A stretch of DNA of 64,000 nt from Aspidapion aeneum (lineage: Eukaryota; Arthropoda; Insecta; Coleoptera; Brentidae). The stretch covers positions 96,590,185 to 96,654,184 of the forward strand of contig OY755042.1 of assembly GCA_963576565.1 (NCBI GenBank), written 5' to 3'. Under the pieces are notes generated by a model. It was not told where the DNA came from and made no database searches. It saw only the letters and a program-made list of their open reading frames with translations. Below, piece by piece: positions 29,333 through 43,385 of the stretch (positions are counted from its first letter, which is position 1; the number at the start of each line of letters is the position of its first letter). The translations under genes were made by a program, and so were the position numbers.

Positions 29333-32259
29333 CAATTGGCTTCATTATGTAGACGTGTAACAGGAAGGAAGGCACCAGAGATCTGAAAATCTATGCGATT
29401 AAAATAAGTCAAAACGTATTTTAGCGTTACACTTGACATTTGGCCCAGCCGTTTTTGAAATATTTGAATTTTAAAAACTATGTATATACAATAAGGATAT
29501 TGCCATCAGTCGTTAATTTGTGAAAAGTGCTATTCCTCACAATATTCCTCACAATATTCCTTTTAATTTATCTCCGGGCTTGAGAGATTTACTGAGACTG
29601 ATTATATCTGTCTCCGTAGTGACGTCAAATTTCGCCTCAAACCTGAGGCTACCCTGACTGATATTGCAATTCGGCAGTTGGTCTGTTTTCAGTAAATGTC
29701 CAAATTTCATGTTTCCTTTTCAGACACCATCATCCCCATTAATCGTCCCTTGACACTTGTTACGCTCGTACCGAAGAGGTCCAAGAAGACCGAAACTAGT
29801 ATGCGAGCTACTAATATCCCTTTTTGAGGAATTGCCCGCAATCTTTGTTGTTTTTTCGTTAAATATGTCCTCACAATATTCCTTTTAATACTTAATTATG
29901 TTTTTAGAATGCAAATATAACATATTAAGCCGCGTATTAAAACGAATGCCTCATTCGCATTTATTCTCAAGTGATAAGCGCATTGACAAACAAATGCCGT
30001 CTATATACAACTGAATGCTCGTTTGAAGTACTGACTACGATCGGATGGCGTCGCATGCCGCGGGTTCCTGCGCCGCACAATCAATCGCTGTTGGCCACGC
30101 CCTTAAGGCACGTACACATACGTGTGCACGTTCGGTAATGCAGCGGGGCATTACAAAATTCTGCTTTAATTGAATACGCCCCTTTATATATTTTTAAAAT
30201 CAGAAAGAAGCGCCCTATTAATTAAAAAATAAATCACAGGCACCAGTATTTACTAAAAGGTTACAGTGCTAAGTGCTACAATCCGAGGTTTAACTTATTT
30301 TTGCCGTGAATGCAATAGTTTTTAATATTTATATAAATTGTTCATAAATACCTTGCGATATGGGTCATCTTTTTTCATTGTAACAAAGACATTAGTTCCT
30401 TACAATGGTTAGAAATAAATAAAAATAATATAATATTTTGGTTTAAAAATGGTAGCCATATTTAAGCCTCCGCAGGTCACTAGGAAATGTCGAATAAAAT
30501 CGGTGTACGTCAGTGTCAGCTGTCCGCTATATTTTAGATGTTAATTTTTTAGACAAGTTAGCGATGGTTAAACCGATGTTCGATTGTTTTGGTGGATGTG
30601 TAATTCAAAACGGATTCTAATATATCTTGTGCTTTCTAGAGTATTTAAATATTGATACGTATTTAATACGGTAATGCATTTACAGATATAGTTTTAAGTT
30701 ATTCGTGTATTATTTAGCTTTGAAAATTTTTGTATTTTTTTTTATCAGTCATGGATTTTTTCTACTGTTTTTCGAACTTTAAATCACCCCTTAGGGGTGG
30801 TACTACAAGTTGAAAGTATTTTTAACGGTAATCCTACGACTGCACTGACTAAATTTCCCAAAAATGACATTTCGTTACAAATTTTTTATGTGGTTTTTCT
30901 TTATTTCTAAAGTTAATTTAAATTTATATGAGATGAAACTCACTGAGAAATGCTTACTATCATGTTGCGCATTAGGGTGAACCAAATCTTTGCTGCTATT
31001 TGACCTGTGAGTATTAAAAAAATACACTTAAACCGGTCGGTATCAAGTCTACAGACTTGATAGTTAAACCCGGTCTAAAATGCTAAGTTTTAAGGGCTTA
31101 GTAAATACTGGTGAGGGTGTTTCATTTAAAAAAATAAACCATATGTCAAAAATTGGCAAGTGCTGTCATTTTTGACATCAGATTCTGATTATTATCCGGT
31201 ATAAGCAGTGTCCACACAATCCGTTATGTCTGATTTTGTATTATAGTTTTGTAGTTTCATTTTATTAACGGTCTTGCCATTTGCATATACTTATATAAAA
31301 GGAAGTGCTTTAATTTAGATAAAAATTGTAAAAGAAACAGACAAAAATACGGGCAAAGGAAAATGAAATGACATTATCATCACAGTGTTTTCTTGATGGT
31401 CCGAAAGAGAAATTTCAATTAAAACACACTTAAGTGAAAATGAAAATAAATCGTTTTACTTAAAACCTAATGAAAATTTAGCCAACATTTTTCTAACAAT
31501 AATTATTGTAGCAATCTTGTTATAGGATTTTAGGAATGGTGGAAAAGAGGACTTATTAGACTAAAGATATGTAGATTTTTAAAAAATTATTGTTCTTAAT
31601 GTTGTAAAAATATCTTAAAAACCTTTATCTATGTTTGCATCAACTGATACCTCAAAAAAACAAGAATTTTTGGGATTTTTAATTTAAAATCGTTCATACT
31701 TCAATACAATATGGCGCGGACTCATCGAAAAAGTTGCATCACGACAACCCTTAACCAAAAAAATGGTGACGGTTACTAGTTGAGAGCAACATTTTCTAAA
31801 AACTAAAAAACTGTCCCATAAAGACTATAGTTGTGGTGAACGTTAAGAAATCCTTAACTCTTCGATGTCGACAACAGGCGTTAAGCAACCATACAATACC
31901 GTTAACACAACGTTTATATTTGATTCAACTAACGTTTCTACAACTTGCACAAGTGAAAAATGATAGTACCTGGGGGAGTACCTCATTTGATTGTCAATGT
32001 AGAAGATGACTGTGTATCATTATGTGTGTGTCTTAACGGTCATAAATTTAAACGAAACAAAAATAAATCTGCGGAATGCGCTGTTTTCTAGGAAACGATC
32101 AAAAATGTCTAGTTACGATCAGGATTGCGTAACACTTTCATAACTACTGTGTACTACATACACTTCTTGCTATAGTCCGTCCGTAAAGCAACCAACTGAT
32201 ACTCGCAAAAATGCAGAATAACTGTGTCCAAAATAACAATTTTCTTATTTTAAATACGA
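29333..32259. other. Unassigned region, about 2.9 kb
   Basis: AT-rich, apparently single-copy within the window, with no convincing frame longer than about 60 codons. A CpG-rich patch at 30035-30155 stands out. Confidence 0.4.
30035..30155. other. CpG-rich patch
   Basis: About 120 bp with many CpG dinucleotides (ggatggcgtcgcatgccgcg, tgcgccgcacaatcaatcgc) in otherwise AT-rich DNA. It includes a CCACGCCC box and an imperfect palindrome acgtacacatacgtgtgc. It could be a promoter, conserved element or repeat end. I cannot decide. Confidence 0.4.
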
Positions 32260-33330
32260 GGGTGAATCAAAATATGAACCGGAATTTTCTTGGTATATCA
32301 TTGGAGCGAAAAAAAGAACCCCAGCTTGCAATTTTAACATATGTTGTTCACATTGGAGTCCAAAAAAAATTTTGAGTTTTAGACCTTAGGGGGGGGGGAG
32401 GCGGCTCTCCCGCCATCTTGGAATTTGTATGCAGAAAAAGGTTTTTTTTTTATTTACGTTGTCCCTGTACATTTTACAAAATAAAGTTTTAGACTTGGTT
32501 GGTTTTCGAGTTATGACGCTTAAAATTTCACCGCCATTTTGGATTTTGACCAATTTTTAGCTCACACATATACTATGCTATAGTAGTGTGAGCTATGGTG
32601 ATCCTAATTTTTTCGAGAAAAAATAAGTTGCTCCGATTGCAAAAATTTTTATATATTTTTGCGTTTCAGATGATTTTGAAACTTTTTTGTTGCGCCGGCT
32701 GTCTGTCTGTCTGTCTGTTTGTATGTCTGTATGTCTGTCTGTAACGACCAACGCGCATAACTCAAAAACCACATGGCCGATTTTAATGAAATTTGGTACC
32801 TAGGCTGGGTCTTGGTCGAGATAGTCCCATTTAAAAATAAACAAAATCCACCGAACACAAACCAAATAAAAGGGTGGGGGTAGATTAAAAAAATTAGAGT
32901 TTATGTGAAAATATGGCGTGTGTGATATCAAACGAAAGGTAATTGAGTTCGGAGTTAAACAAAATACATTTTAGTTTTTGTTTTTTTTAAGGGTATTAAA
33001 CGGAAGGTAATTTAGTCTGGAGTTGAATAAAATATATTTCAGTTTTTAGTTATATTAGCTCGCACGTACACTATAACTATAGTACCTAGTGTGAGCTTAA
33101 GGGCCCATATATTGGCAGAGTATTTTATTTAGTGGTCTTTAACTTCTAAACAGCTTGTTTTTGAGAAAATCTGTAATAACATAAAATAAAGACTAACTAA
33201 TAGCCTATGAAACGAAATATCATTGAGCTCTCTGGGTAGTACCTTTGCCGAGATACGAAATGCATATGCAAAATAAACCGAAATTAGTCAGTTTTATCTT
33301 ATTTTCTCAAAAGCATTTTACAGAAGGTGT
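32260..33330 (+). repeat. Family B dispersed repeat (interrupted by HINE-like copy 2)
   Basis: Matches 44884-45120 directly (tttgagttatgacgct, ccattttggattttgacc, gagaaaatctgtaataac) and 45500-46150 in reverse. The HINE-like element 32559-33126 interrupts the string ccaattttt...atttagtgg, which is uninterrupted at 44953-44971. Confidence 0.75.
32559..33126 (+). mobile_element. HINE-like element, copy 2 (shortest)
   Basis: 568 bp with both subterminal agctcacac/agctcgcac palindromes and a short TCTG/TATG core at about 32699-32745. It has only about one and a half internal repeats. The empty site in family B shows that the ends lie at T|AGCTCACAC and GAGTATTT|T, without a target duplication. 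Confidence 0.8.
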
Positions 33331-33590
33331 GTAATCAACTTTATTATAGAAAATTGAATTATCTTTTAAACGATGTGGGCCAAGTCTACGATTAGCACTT
33401 AATTGGCTCCCATAAATTGGGGTTTTTATTTTTAGGATCACGAAAAAAAAATTATTTTCTTTAGGTTTTATTCAGGTTTCAAAAAATCTAGCTTTTTAGG
33501 AAAAAATGTTGACACTACTTTTTTAGAGAAAATAAAATGTTTTTTCAAACGGCACATTACAAAGTTGTGTTAAGGCTATTATTGGCAGTT

Positions 33591-33811
33591 CAGGGGCGTC
33601 GGCATATTGAAGTTATGTTTTTTTATTAATTTTTTTTTTAATTTTTTATTTGTTTTATTCAATTTTCTTAAAAACTAAGCTTCCTTAAAAATCTTGAAAA
33701 TATATATAATCTTGAAAAAAATAGAAAATAAATGAAAATTAGGTACCCGAGATCGTACCAAAGTGAAATGCTAATAAAATTATTATGTAATCAAAAATTC
33801 ACCGGCGCCTG
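33591..33811. mobile_element. 221-bp MITE, family C
   Basis: Inverted ends caggggcgtcggca and, complemented, ccaggcgccggtga. Same length (221 bp) as the copy at 42638-42858. It contains the internal phrase ttcttaaaaactaagctt shared with the array at 58190-59240. Confidence 0.65.
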
Positions 33812-34146
33812 GATTATAAGAACTGATATCAATTTATATGCCTGAGGCTTTCTGTCTAAAACAACAACAACCAACAATATCGTCATTTTGTTGTGTACAT
33901 ATAATTACAGGGATGTGTACAGGGTGTCCCAAATTCGGTATTTTTGAGGGACCTCAGATATTTCTAGTGGAAAAATATTGACCTCTACTTGCGAGGGAAG
34001 TGAAAACCACATCTTGATATAGATTTATTTTTTATGTCGCGAGTAAAAAGCTTTCTTATAGTAGTTTTGATGAAGAATCCAACTGTTAAATCGAATTTTA
34101 TCTGTCACTATTAGTTTTTGAGATATTACATAATGTTGGTATTTTT
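33812..34146. other. Unassigned, with acagggtgtccc motif
   Basis: Includes gtacagggtgtcccaaattc at 33916 and text shared with 15090-15240 (tatcttgata, tctgtcactattagtttttg). It is probably a dispersed element with no coding frame. Confidence 0.35.
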
Positions 34147-34252
34147 AGAAATAAAATTTCGGACTTCCATTGTCTTTATTTATTTTAAAACACTGTGTTT
34201 TAAAATAAATAAAGATAAATAAAGACAATGGAAGTCCGAAATTTTATTTCTA
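34147..34252. repeat. Near-perfect ~100-bp palindrome
   Basis: The left arm agaaataaaatttcggactt plus ccattgtctttatttatttt, and the right arm its complement, are separated by only a few bases (around 34194). The right arm matches the 3' end of the Penelope-like fragment at 40575-40615 (aataaaggcaatgaaactcc), with a duplicated aataaaga in the right arm. Confidence 0.85.
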
Positions 34253-34382
34253 CACAATCATTGTCTACGAGTTTCAAACAAAAAGTTGGTATTTTTCTTA
34301 TGGAATGAACTCCTTTTTATTTGATAAAATTTCCTTTAAAAGGACATGCCACACTCAATATTTTAATTATTATATTGTTTTT

Positions 34383-36056
<1,674 letters not shown>

Positions 36057-36289
36057 ATCTTTGTATGTTTTAATTACCTCGTTATTTTTAATAATTACCT
36101 TAATTTGATCATTTTAAAATATTCAAAACCCATTAAGTAAATTCAAATAATAAATAAAAATAAACAATATATAAAAAATATAAATAAAATAATGAAGTAA
36201 AGGGGCCAGTTTATTAGAAAATAAATAATTTAATGTATTATCTCAAAAACTATGTGACAGATAAAATTCAATTTCTCGATTCATTATAA

Positions 36290-37003
36290 ATACTCTGCCA
36301 ATATATGGGCCCCTAAGCTCACACTAGGTATCTACTATAGTTATAGCCTACGTGTGAGCTGATATAACTAAAAACTAAAATAAATTTTATTCAACCCCAG
36401 ACTAAATTACCTTTCGTTTGATACCACACAAGCCATGTTTTGACTTAAATTCAAATTTTTGAAATCTACCCCCACCCTTAAAAAAACAAAAACTAAAATA
36501 TATTTTGTTTAACTCCGGACTCAATTACCTTTCGTTTGATATCACACACGCCATATTTTTACGTAAACTGTAATTTTTGAAATCTACCACCACCCTTAAA
36601 AAAAACTAAAATATATTTTGTTTAACTCCAAACTCAATTACCTTTCGTTTGATATCACACACGTCATATTTTCACATAAACTCTAATTTTTAAAATGTAC
36701 CCCCACCCTTTTATTTGGCTTGTGTTCGGTGGATTTGGTTCATTTTTAAATGGGACCATCTCGACCCAAGACCCAGCCTAGGTACCAAATTTCATTGAAA
36801 TCGGGCAAGCGGTTTTTGAGTTATGCGCGTTCGTCGTTACAGACAGACAGACAGACAGACAGACGGCGCAACAAAAAAGTTTCAAAATCACCTGAAACGC
36901 AAAGATATATAAAAATTTTTGAAATCGGAGCAACTTTTTTTTTCTCGAAAAAATTAGGATCACCATAGCTCACACTACTATAGTATAGTATATGTGTGAG
37001 CTA
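36290..37003 (-). mobile_element. HINE-like element, copy 4 (reverse orientation)
   Basis: Reverse complement of the same family: aaatactctgcca at the left, both agctcacac palindromes, a short cagacagacagacagac core at 36841-36864 and three internal repeats. It lies only about 230 bp from copy 3 in opposite orientation, so the two could pair over several hundred bases. Confidence 0.85.
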
Positions 37004-37109
37004 AAAATATATAAAAATCCAATTTATACCAAAACTAAAGTTTCATAAATAAAAATAAATATGAGCCCCCTTCCCAAATTGCAGACTTTTTAAACACATC
37101 TCGGCAAAA

Positions 37110-37300
37110 CAAACAATGGCTGATCCAGGTTTTCCTGGGGGAAGGAGCCAAAGTGGCAGCAAACATCAAAGTATTTTTTTTTGCGGTTTTTCATGGGTCT
37201 GACGCTGCAGAACTAAAAAATAAGTTTTAAGTCTTGGAGGAGGAGGGGGCGTTCCGGGCCCCTCTGACTACATTTCCCCTTCTGGATCCATCACTGAGGC
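37110..37300. mobile_element. Possible small MITE
   Basis: caatggctgatccagg on the left and, complemented, cagtgatggatccag on the right, with cggcaaaa and aggcaaaa outside. The inverted ends are short and imperfect. Confidence 0.4.
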
Positions 37301-37664
37301 AAAAACGGCTTGCGACATCAAATATCTCCCCTAGAAACACCTGAAACAAAAAAAACATCGAATTTAGGACACCACCCTGTACAGGGTGTCTCAAACTTAA
37401 TGTTGTTCTCAGGATTTCGGGTATTGTGTATCTCGAGAAAATCTTGATATTAAACACGGCTAGTGTTTAAGTTACGGGAGAACTTTAGAAAATTTGCATT
37501 TTTCGTACTTAAACTGTTGAGTGTGATTCGTCAATTTAAAGAAAATATGATGTTTATTTAAAAAATCACTGTAATTTGTAAGCGGATTGAAGTTTCAATG
37601 GTTTTAACTTTTTAACTTCGGCCCTCAAAGTTTATCATAAAGAATAAATAAAAATCGTACAAGC
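37301..37664. other. Unassigned, with acagggtgtctc motif
   Basis: cctagaaacacctgaaac (37334) recurs at 56936, and caccctgtacagggtgt at 37373 is a short palindrome. There is no coding signal. Confidence 0.35.
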
Positions 37665-38305
37665 TCATAAAGGAAATACGGTATAACAGTCCAATGTCAA
37701 AAACGGAATTTTTAATAACTGGACATTATCAAAAATGTAATTCATCAAAACAAGACAGGAGCAAAATCGAAGTTTTGTATAACGTGTTTTATCAACACCG
37801 GACAAAATCATAACGAACAAAATCATAAAAAGAGATCGGGAGCTTTCGTGTCGTTCACCTAAAAAAGAGCGGTTCTGATATTGCTTATTGAAGCTTCCTT
37901 CACTGCAACTTCTAATGAAAACGCCGTATCCACATAGGGATTGCTATAGCAGATACGACATTTACAGTAAGCAAGGCCTGTCTTTAAAAAAGCTCAGACT
38001 GGCCGTGTTGGACCCTAGGTTACGATTCGTTTACAATTAATTGACTACGAAGGGGGATTTATGTATGAGAGAAAGAGAAACCGAACCAGTATTCATGGAA
38101 AGGAAAGAGAGATTTGCGCATGCTAGGCCTGGCCCCTTTTTATGATTTTATCCTTTTTGATTTTGTCCAGTTGTGATAAAAGACGTTGTACTAAACTTCA
38201 ATTTTGCTCTTGTTTGTTTTGTTTGTCGAATGAAGTTTTTGATAATGTCCAGTTATTAATAATTCCGTTTTTGACATTGGACATTTTCCTCTATGGTCTT
38301 GAACG
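37665..38305. mobile_element. Foldback MITE with ~170-bp arms
   Basis: The left arm (caatgtcaaaaacggaattt, taactggacattatcaaaa, acaaaatcataa) is complemented on the right at 38130-38300 (tattaataattccgtttttg, atgattttatcc), with an internal spacer of about 280 bp. There is no coding frame. Confidence 0.75.
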
Positions 38306-40183
38306 TTTTTTTTGTCATTTATGATTATTTATTTAACTTTCTTTGAAATTTGATGCCATATGTATAATTATTATTTAATAAATAATACTGCACCTCCGAA
38401 TACCTGATAATACTAATTTATCATAAAAAAATTTAGAAAAAAAATTTGAATTCAAGAAAAAGATAAGCGAAGTCCGATAAAAATATTTATAGTCTTTTTT
38501 GTTTTTGCCATTTCACATTAATAAATCTAATCTAAAACAGTTTGTGGTGCAGTGGTGAAGTCTAATAATTAAGGTAACATATGCATAGTAAATTTTTTAT
38601 ATCTTTGTTTTCCATATAGCGCAATTTAAAAAGATAGTTCAAAAATTAAGAAAAAAAAATCAAGTTGAGATATGTCTCTTATATGGTCGTATATGTTTGT
38701 CAAATAATTATGAAAATAATGAATAATAGTTTTTACTAAAGGACGCATAAAAAACTTTTGCCTTTTTTGTCTATTAGTCCTAGGATTTAGTTACAAATAT
38801 TTAACTTTCGGTTACCAGTTTGAAATTTTGCACCATGCTTGTCCATAAAAATATATACAGATTGGTATACTATATTTCTAAAAAATACTTATTATAAAAT
38901 AATAAAGCTGTTTCTAACCTATAAACAAAATAAAAATAAATTTGTGTCATTGTTTTAATTGAATCCCCATAGATCAAAAAAAGGATACAATGTGCATCGG
39001 AACGGGGATTTAGTGTTTTTCTCTATCCTCCCTAAAAATACCCTAAACCCACGAAAGTGCCCAATTTGGCTCACCCTGTACTTATAAATAAATGATTCAA
39101 TAAAGACCTTTCTTTTTAAGAGGTCCGACCATATAATTACGATCGTTACATAACGACTGAAATGAACACAACAACAATATTAATGTTACAACGCTTAAAT
39201 TCCATTCTAGGTCGAATCACGAATCAAAATATAAACAAAAATTTAATAAATAATGATCAAAATATAATCAGCTACATAATTGCAAATTTAGACCTAGATT
39301 AATGATCTTTATAATTTTATGTAAGAGCATACATTACTCGTATAGGGGAGCCTGGGGCAAGTTGACTCACTGACCTTCTTTTTTTCTATTGTGAACGCAT
39401 GGAACCACTGTTCATTTTGTGTGCCAAACCTAGTTTCTACATTTTATCTCTGTGGCCTTACAGGGTTTTACCGTAAATGAAGGTAACTTCAAATCGTTGA
39501 AAAATAGCGTTTGGATTTACCAAAAATAACCTTTGGCGATAAACATAACCATACCGTTTTATTGTTTTTGTGGATTTGCGAGCATATAGAAAACTGATCA
39601 AAAAGCTTATTTATTTTATAATTTAATTCGGTTTTTATTTTATTCAAAAACAAAACAACCTTTCTAACCTATAAAACTACCATCACAGAATCACTATTAA
39701 GATTGGTCAGTTCACTATTTAACGGTAAAAGTAACTGTTATCTAGCGCTAAATAGCGACTTCCTTTAATAAAAATACCGACGTGACAGAGCTCCTGCGCC
39801 CGCGCAGAGTAAAGGTAAAGGTAATAGACAGGCGAAAAACTAAACCATAAACGCCCTATAATCTAAGCTAGCTACTCTACTACTTAAAAAAAAAATGGTT
39901 TAAATCACTTGCAAGTTTCCTGAGATTTTTAAACACAAATTAATATAAAAACTTTATTTTTCTTCAATATATTTTTTTTAGTTCATAGTTAATTGTTTTC
40001 TTAAAAAATTAAAATAACTCAAATTTTTGTAGGGTTTAATTGAAACTATTTATTTAGTGTTTATTTTATAGGACCAAATAAGTACATTGACATATTAACA
40101 AGTAGCTATTTTGCAAATATCTAACTGTCTTTTTAAAATAATAAAGAAATGTCAGGGTGGCAAATAAGGAATGTAATAACCAA
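38306..40183. other. Unassigned region, about 1.9 kb
   Basis: AT-rich, without a convincing frame. caccctgtacttat (39072) and ggggagcctggggcaagttg (39352) look like ends of dispersed elements, but no partners were found nearby. A small GC-richer patch lies near 39795-39815. Confidence 0.35.
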
Positions 40184-40498
40184 ATCCCGTGTTAGTGTTG
40201 TAAATCATATGTAGGTGAAACGAAACGCCCTCTTCAGGTTAGAGTAAATGAACATCTAAAAAGTACCCAATTAGGGGATATTGAAAAATCTGGTTTAGCG
40301 GATCATGCATGGTTAAATGATCACAGGATTCAATGGTCAGAAGCTAAAGTTTTGCATAAGGAGTCACATTGGCGAAAACGAAAGTTTATCGAAGCTGCCT
40401 TTTTAATGCAGAATAAAGAAGTTTTCAGTCAACCAAGCGTCTTAAGATTAAAAAAAGGGGGCGGGGCGTCACACCTGACTGCAAGCCAAGTACTATAA
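40184..40498 (+). pseudogene. Penelope-like element, GIY-YIG endonuclease remnant
   Basis: From ATC CCG TGT at 40184 the frame reads IPC, one stop (40193-40195), then CCKSYVGETKRPLQVRVNEHL and stays open for 99 codons to TAA at 40496-40498. It contains SGLADHAWLN, HWRKRKFIEAAFLM and SQPSVLRL. The IPC/SYVGET pattern with RV..H and ..IE..FLM matches the GIY-YIG domain at the C-terminus of Penelope-like retroelements. The RT is absent, and one stop disrupts the start of the domain. ORF callers miss it because there is no early ATG. A 3' segment (aaataaaggcaatgaaactc, 40581) follows. Confidence 0.75.
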
Positions 40499-40782
40499 GT
40501 AGTTGCCTGTAGACTAGATTGTTCAGTTGACACTTGAAAATGGTTAGAGATACTTACTAACCGAAACGTCGTGTTTAAAATAAATAAAGGCAATGAAACT
40601 CCGAAATTTTATTTCAAAGACAAATACTATTAAATGATCTGTGTTTTATGACACATAACCACGTCTATACAAAAAAAGCCATTCTCTTTAATAAATCGAT
40701 AAATTAAATTAATTGCAACTTTAAATTGCTTCTCCTGAAAATTCTACTTTTTTGAAATGTATTCTTCCGGATGAGCGATATA

Positions 40783-40951
40783 CAGTCGAACCTGTCTAAC
40801 TCGAACTCAAAGGGACAACCAAAACAGTTCGAGTTATAGAAATTCAAGTTAAAGAGGTTAAAATACATATAAAAAGTGCAGGGACTACTTAAAAGGTTCG
40901 AGTTATAGAGAGGTTCGAATTGTAGAGGTTCGAGTTAGAGAGGTTCGGCTG
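40783..40951. mobile_element. 169-bp mariner/pogo-type MITE
   Basis: Starts cagtcgaacctgtctaactc, and the right end complements to cagccgaacctctctaactc. It has TA on both sides (40781-40782, 40952-40953). The interior repeats gttcgagttatagag. It is fully non-coding. Confidence 0.85.
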
Positions 40952-40953
40952 TA

Positions 40954-41515
40954 TACTGGAAACGGATCAAGTAAGTTAGAACTAGACAATGGACAAACAA
41001 TATCTCCATGCAATGAGTATGTATACTTGGGAGGAACCGGACAGGGACAGGAACAGACTGTAGAGAACTGGAAAAAGAATAGTAAAAGCAAAAAAGGTTA
41101 CTGGATGTCTTAACAGTATTTTATGGAGCAGAGAGATATAAAAGAATGTAAAATTTAACATATATGAAACAGAAAACAAAAAAATATACAACAAATGGAA
41201 AGTTTCGAAATGGATGCAATAAGAAGATCAATGAGAATATCTAGAACAGATCATATAAGAAAGAATGGGAATCGAGGAAAACACAAGGGATGAAATCACT
41301 AAAAGACAACTGATATGGTACGGCCATGTACAACGAATGAACGACGAAAGATTACCAAAGAATGTCCTGACATGGCAACCAATAGGGCGCAGAAAATGAG
41401 GGCGTCCTAAACTGGAATGGCAACAGTGACATAAGATGATTGTCAGGATCGAACGAGGTGGAGAATAGACGTCGGGCAACGTAGAAAAACGTTCTAAACC
41501 GACATAGTAGTAATA
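40954..41515 (+). pseudogene. RTE-type LINE 3' fragment, decayed
   Basis: Matches the RTE fragment of 28608-29296: a stretch around gtatacttgggaggaa for YLG, then ctgatatggtacggccatgt for LIWYGHV, and agggcgcagaaaatgagggc, where a stop replaces the arginine codon of GRRKRGR. Several frameshifts. It ends with a tagtagtaata tail. Confidence 0.75.
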
Positions 41516-42424
41516 CAAAAACACGTCTTAAACAATAAACCAGAAATGTCTGCAAACTATGATACCAATTCAAGGAAAAAATACGGTTTTGTTGTTTAGT
41601 AAATTGCTTCCTATGTCAAAATCAAGGCAAACCCAAATTATATTGCGCGATATGACATACCTATCGAGGGGCCGCGGGTGCATGTCCGATACGCGCTAAA
41701 AAATTTACTTAATTTAAATTCGTTACTTAATATTTTATCGTACTGGACATAAACAAAACGCTTAAGTAGTACTTTATGTAATCAGATACGTACGAGTATT
41801 TTTTAAGTACTGCTTCCTCTTTGTTTCTTGTACACAATTGTAAATTGATAAATAATTGCATATGAAGAAGCTAATAGTAATAGACAGTACTAATTTTTCA
41901 GATTTTCCCTTTAAAACCCTCAACAGTGAGGGGAAATTTTTGTCCAAAATTACAAAAAAAGTTCATATGGTTCTACCTACTGAACCATTCGTCAGGAAAT
42001 AAAACAAGACCTATAACGTCAGATATTTGATGAATGTAAAAAACAACACGATAATAATATGTGTTTTATTTAATTGTTTGACAAAACTACGCTCGAAGCT
42101 GCCCACGGAAAAATACAAGAGAAACAAGATCTTTGTTTTTATTTACGTTTGTATAATTTTTGGCTTACACTCCGTTGACTCGAAATAAAACGTCGCGAAA
42201 GCGGTAAAAATGCAATACGCATTGCCCGACCTGAGGAACAAATTATGTCACGGTCATGGGTACTGCTTTTCGTTTCATCTGCCTGCCTTTTGTTTTTAAT
42301 CTGATAGTTTATTTTGTATTCGGTAGATGTCGCCACTTCTTTGAAAAGCATACGGTATCGCAGGCAATACTTTTATTTCTCTTACCAATATCGTAAGATG
42401 AGATTTATATACTATCTCTCTAGC
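41516..42424. other. Unassigned region
   Basis: No recognised gene. The phrase gctgcccacggaaaaataca (42100) recurs at 42549, indicating a local duplication of about 50 bp. Confidence 0.35.
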
Positions 42425-43385
42425 TTTACAAGGGTGTCACATTGACCATGCAGTGTGAAGAGTCCCTTAAGGACGAAACAGTGAACTGTCAACACTTAAT
42501 AGGTGCCCATTAGATCTTGGACCCCCGTGGGTGTACAGGTTTCGAGCTGCCCACGGAAAAATACAAGAGAAACAAAATCTTTCTATACCCCCTACGCCAC
42601 GAAAAAATGTTTGTTTAATAAAATTTTCTTACGAACGCAGGGGCGTCCGCAAAGTGGGTTTTTTAAGGAACACAATAAACCCCAATTTAAGTACGCCAAT
42701 GGGTGCTAACCCTAAACTAGAGCCGACCTGTAAAACACAACTAAATTTCTTACAATAAAGTTTATTATTTAAACAGTTTTTCGGAAAAGCTTAGATTTTG
42801 AGAAAATTTAAAAAAACCTAATTGGTTTATTCTAAAAATTAATGTGCGGACGCCCCTGGATTATCAACGTTAGACTTAAAACCACTCCGTTATATACCAT
42901 TTAAAAAAACATTTTATTTTATACAAAAGAGTGTCTTTTTTCTCTTAAACGCTTAGTTTTTCCGAAAACCCATAAAACACATTGGTCGGAACAGTTTTTT
43001 TTTTTAATCTTAACGATCCTCGGATAACAGAAATAATCGGCTGTCTAAGAACAAAGAGAGCAAAGTAAAGACCTGATGACCTTTTTTTTTGTGTTTTTTT
43101 TTGGTCGCAAATTTTTGTATTGTTGCCCTTTTTAGCATTCAACCCCCCCGCCCCGTGAGGCACGCTATGCTATTTTGACCAGTCCAGTTCGGAACAGGAG
43201 CAGAATTTTCGGAACAGGTTTTTTCTGGAACCGGAAATTTTGCACCTGTTCCTAAAAATACGCTGTTCCGCCCATCCCTATAATGGATACCTAATAAGTG
43301 TTGACAGTTAACTGTTTCGTCCTTATAAGACTCCTCAGAACACTGCTTGGTCAATGTGACACTCTTGCGAAGTTATTTAGATGGT
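42425..43385. mobile_element. ~0.95 kb TIR element
   Basis: Left arm (ggtgtcacattgaccatgca, ggacgaaacagtgaactg, tcaacacttaataggt) is complemented at 43280-43370 (acctaataagtgttgacagt, gtttcgtcctta, caatgtgacactcttg). Arms are about 90-100 bp. A family C MITE (42638-42858) is nested inside. There is no transposase frame. Confidence 0.7.
42638..42858. mobile_element. 221-bp MITE, family C (nested)
   Basis: Ends caggggcgtccgcaaa and, complemented, caggggcgtccgcaca. It has the same length as 33591-33811. Internal gcttagattttgagaaaatt resembles the family C array units. Confidence 0.8.
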
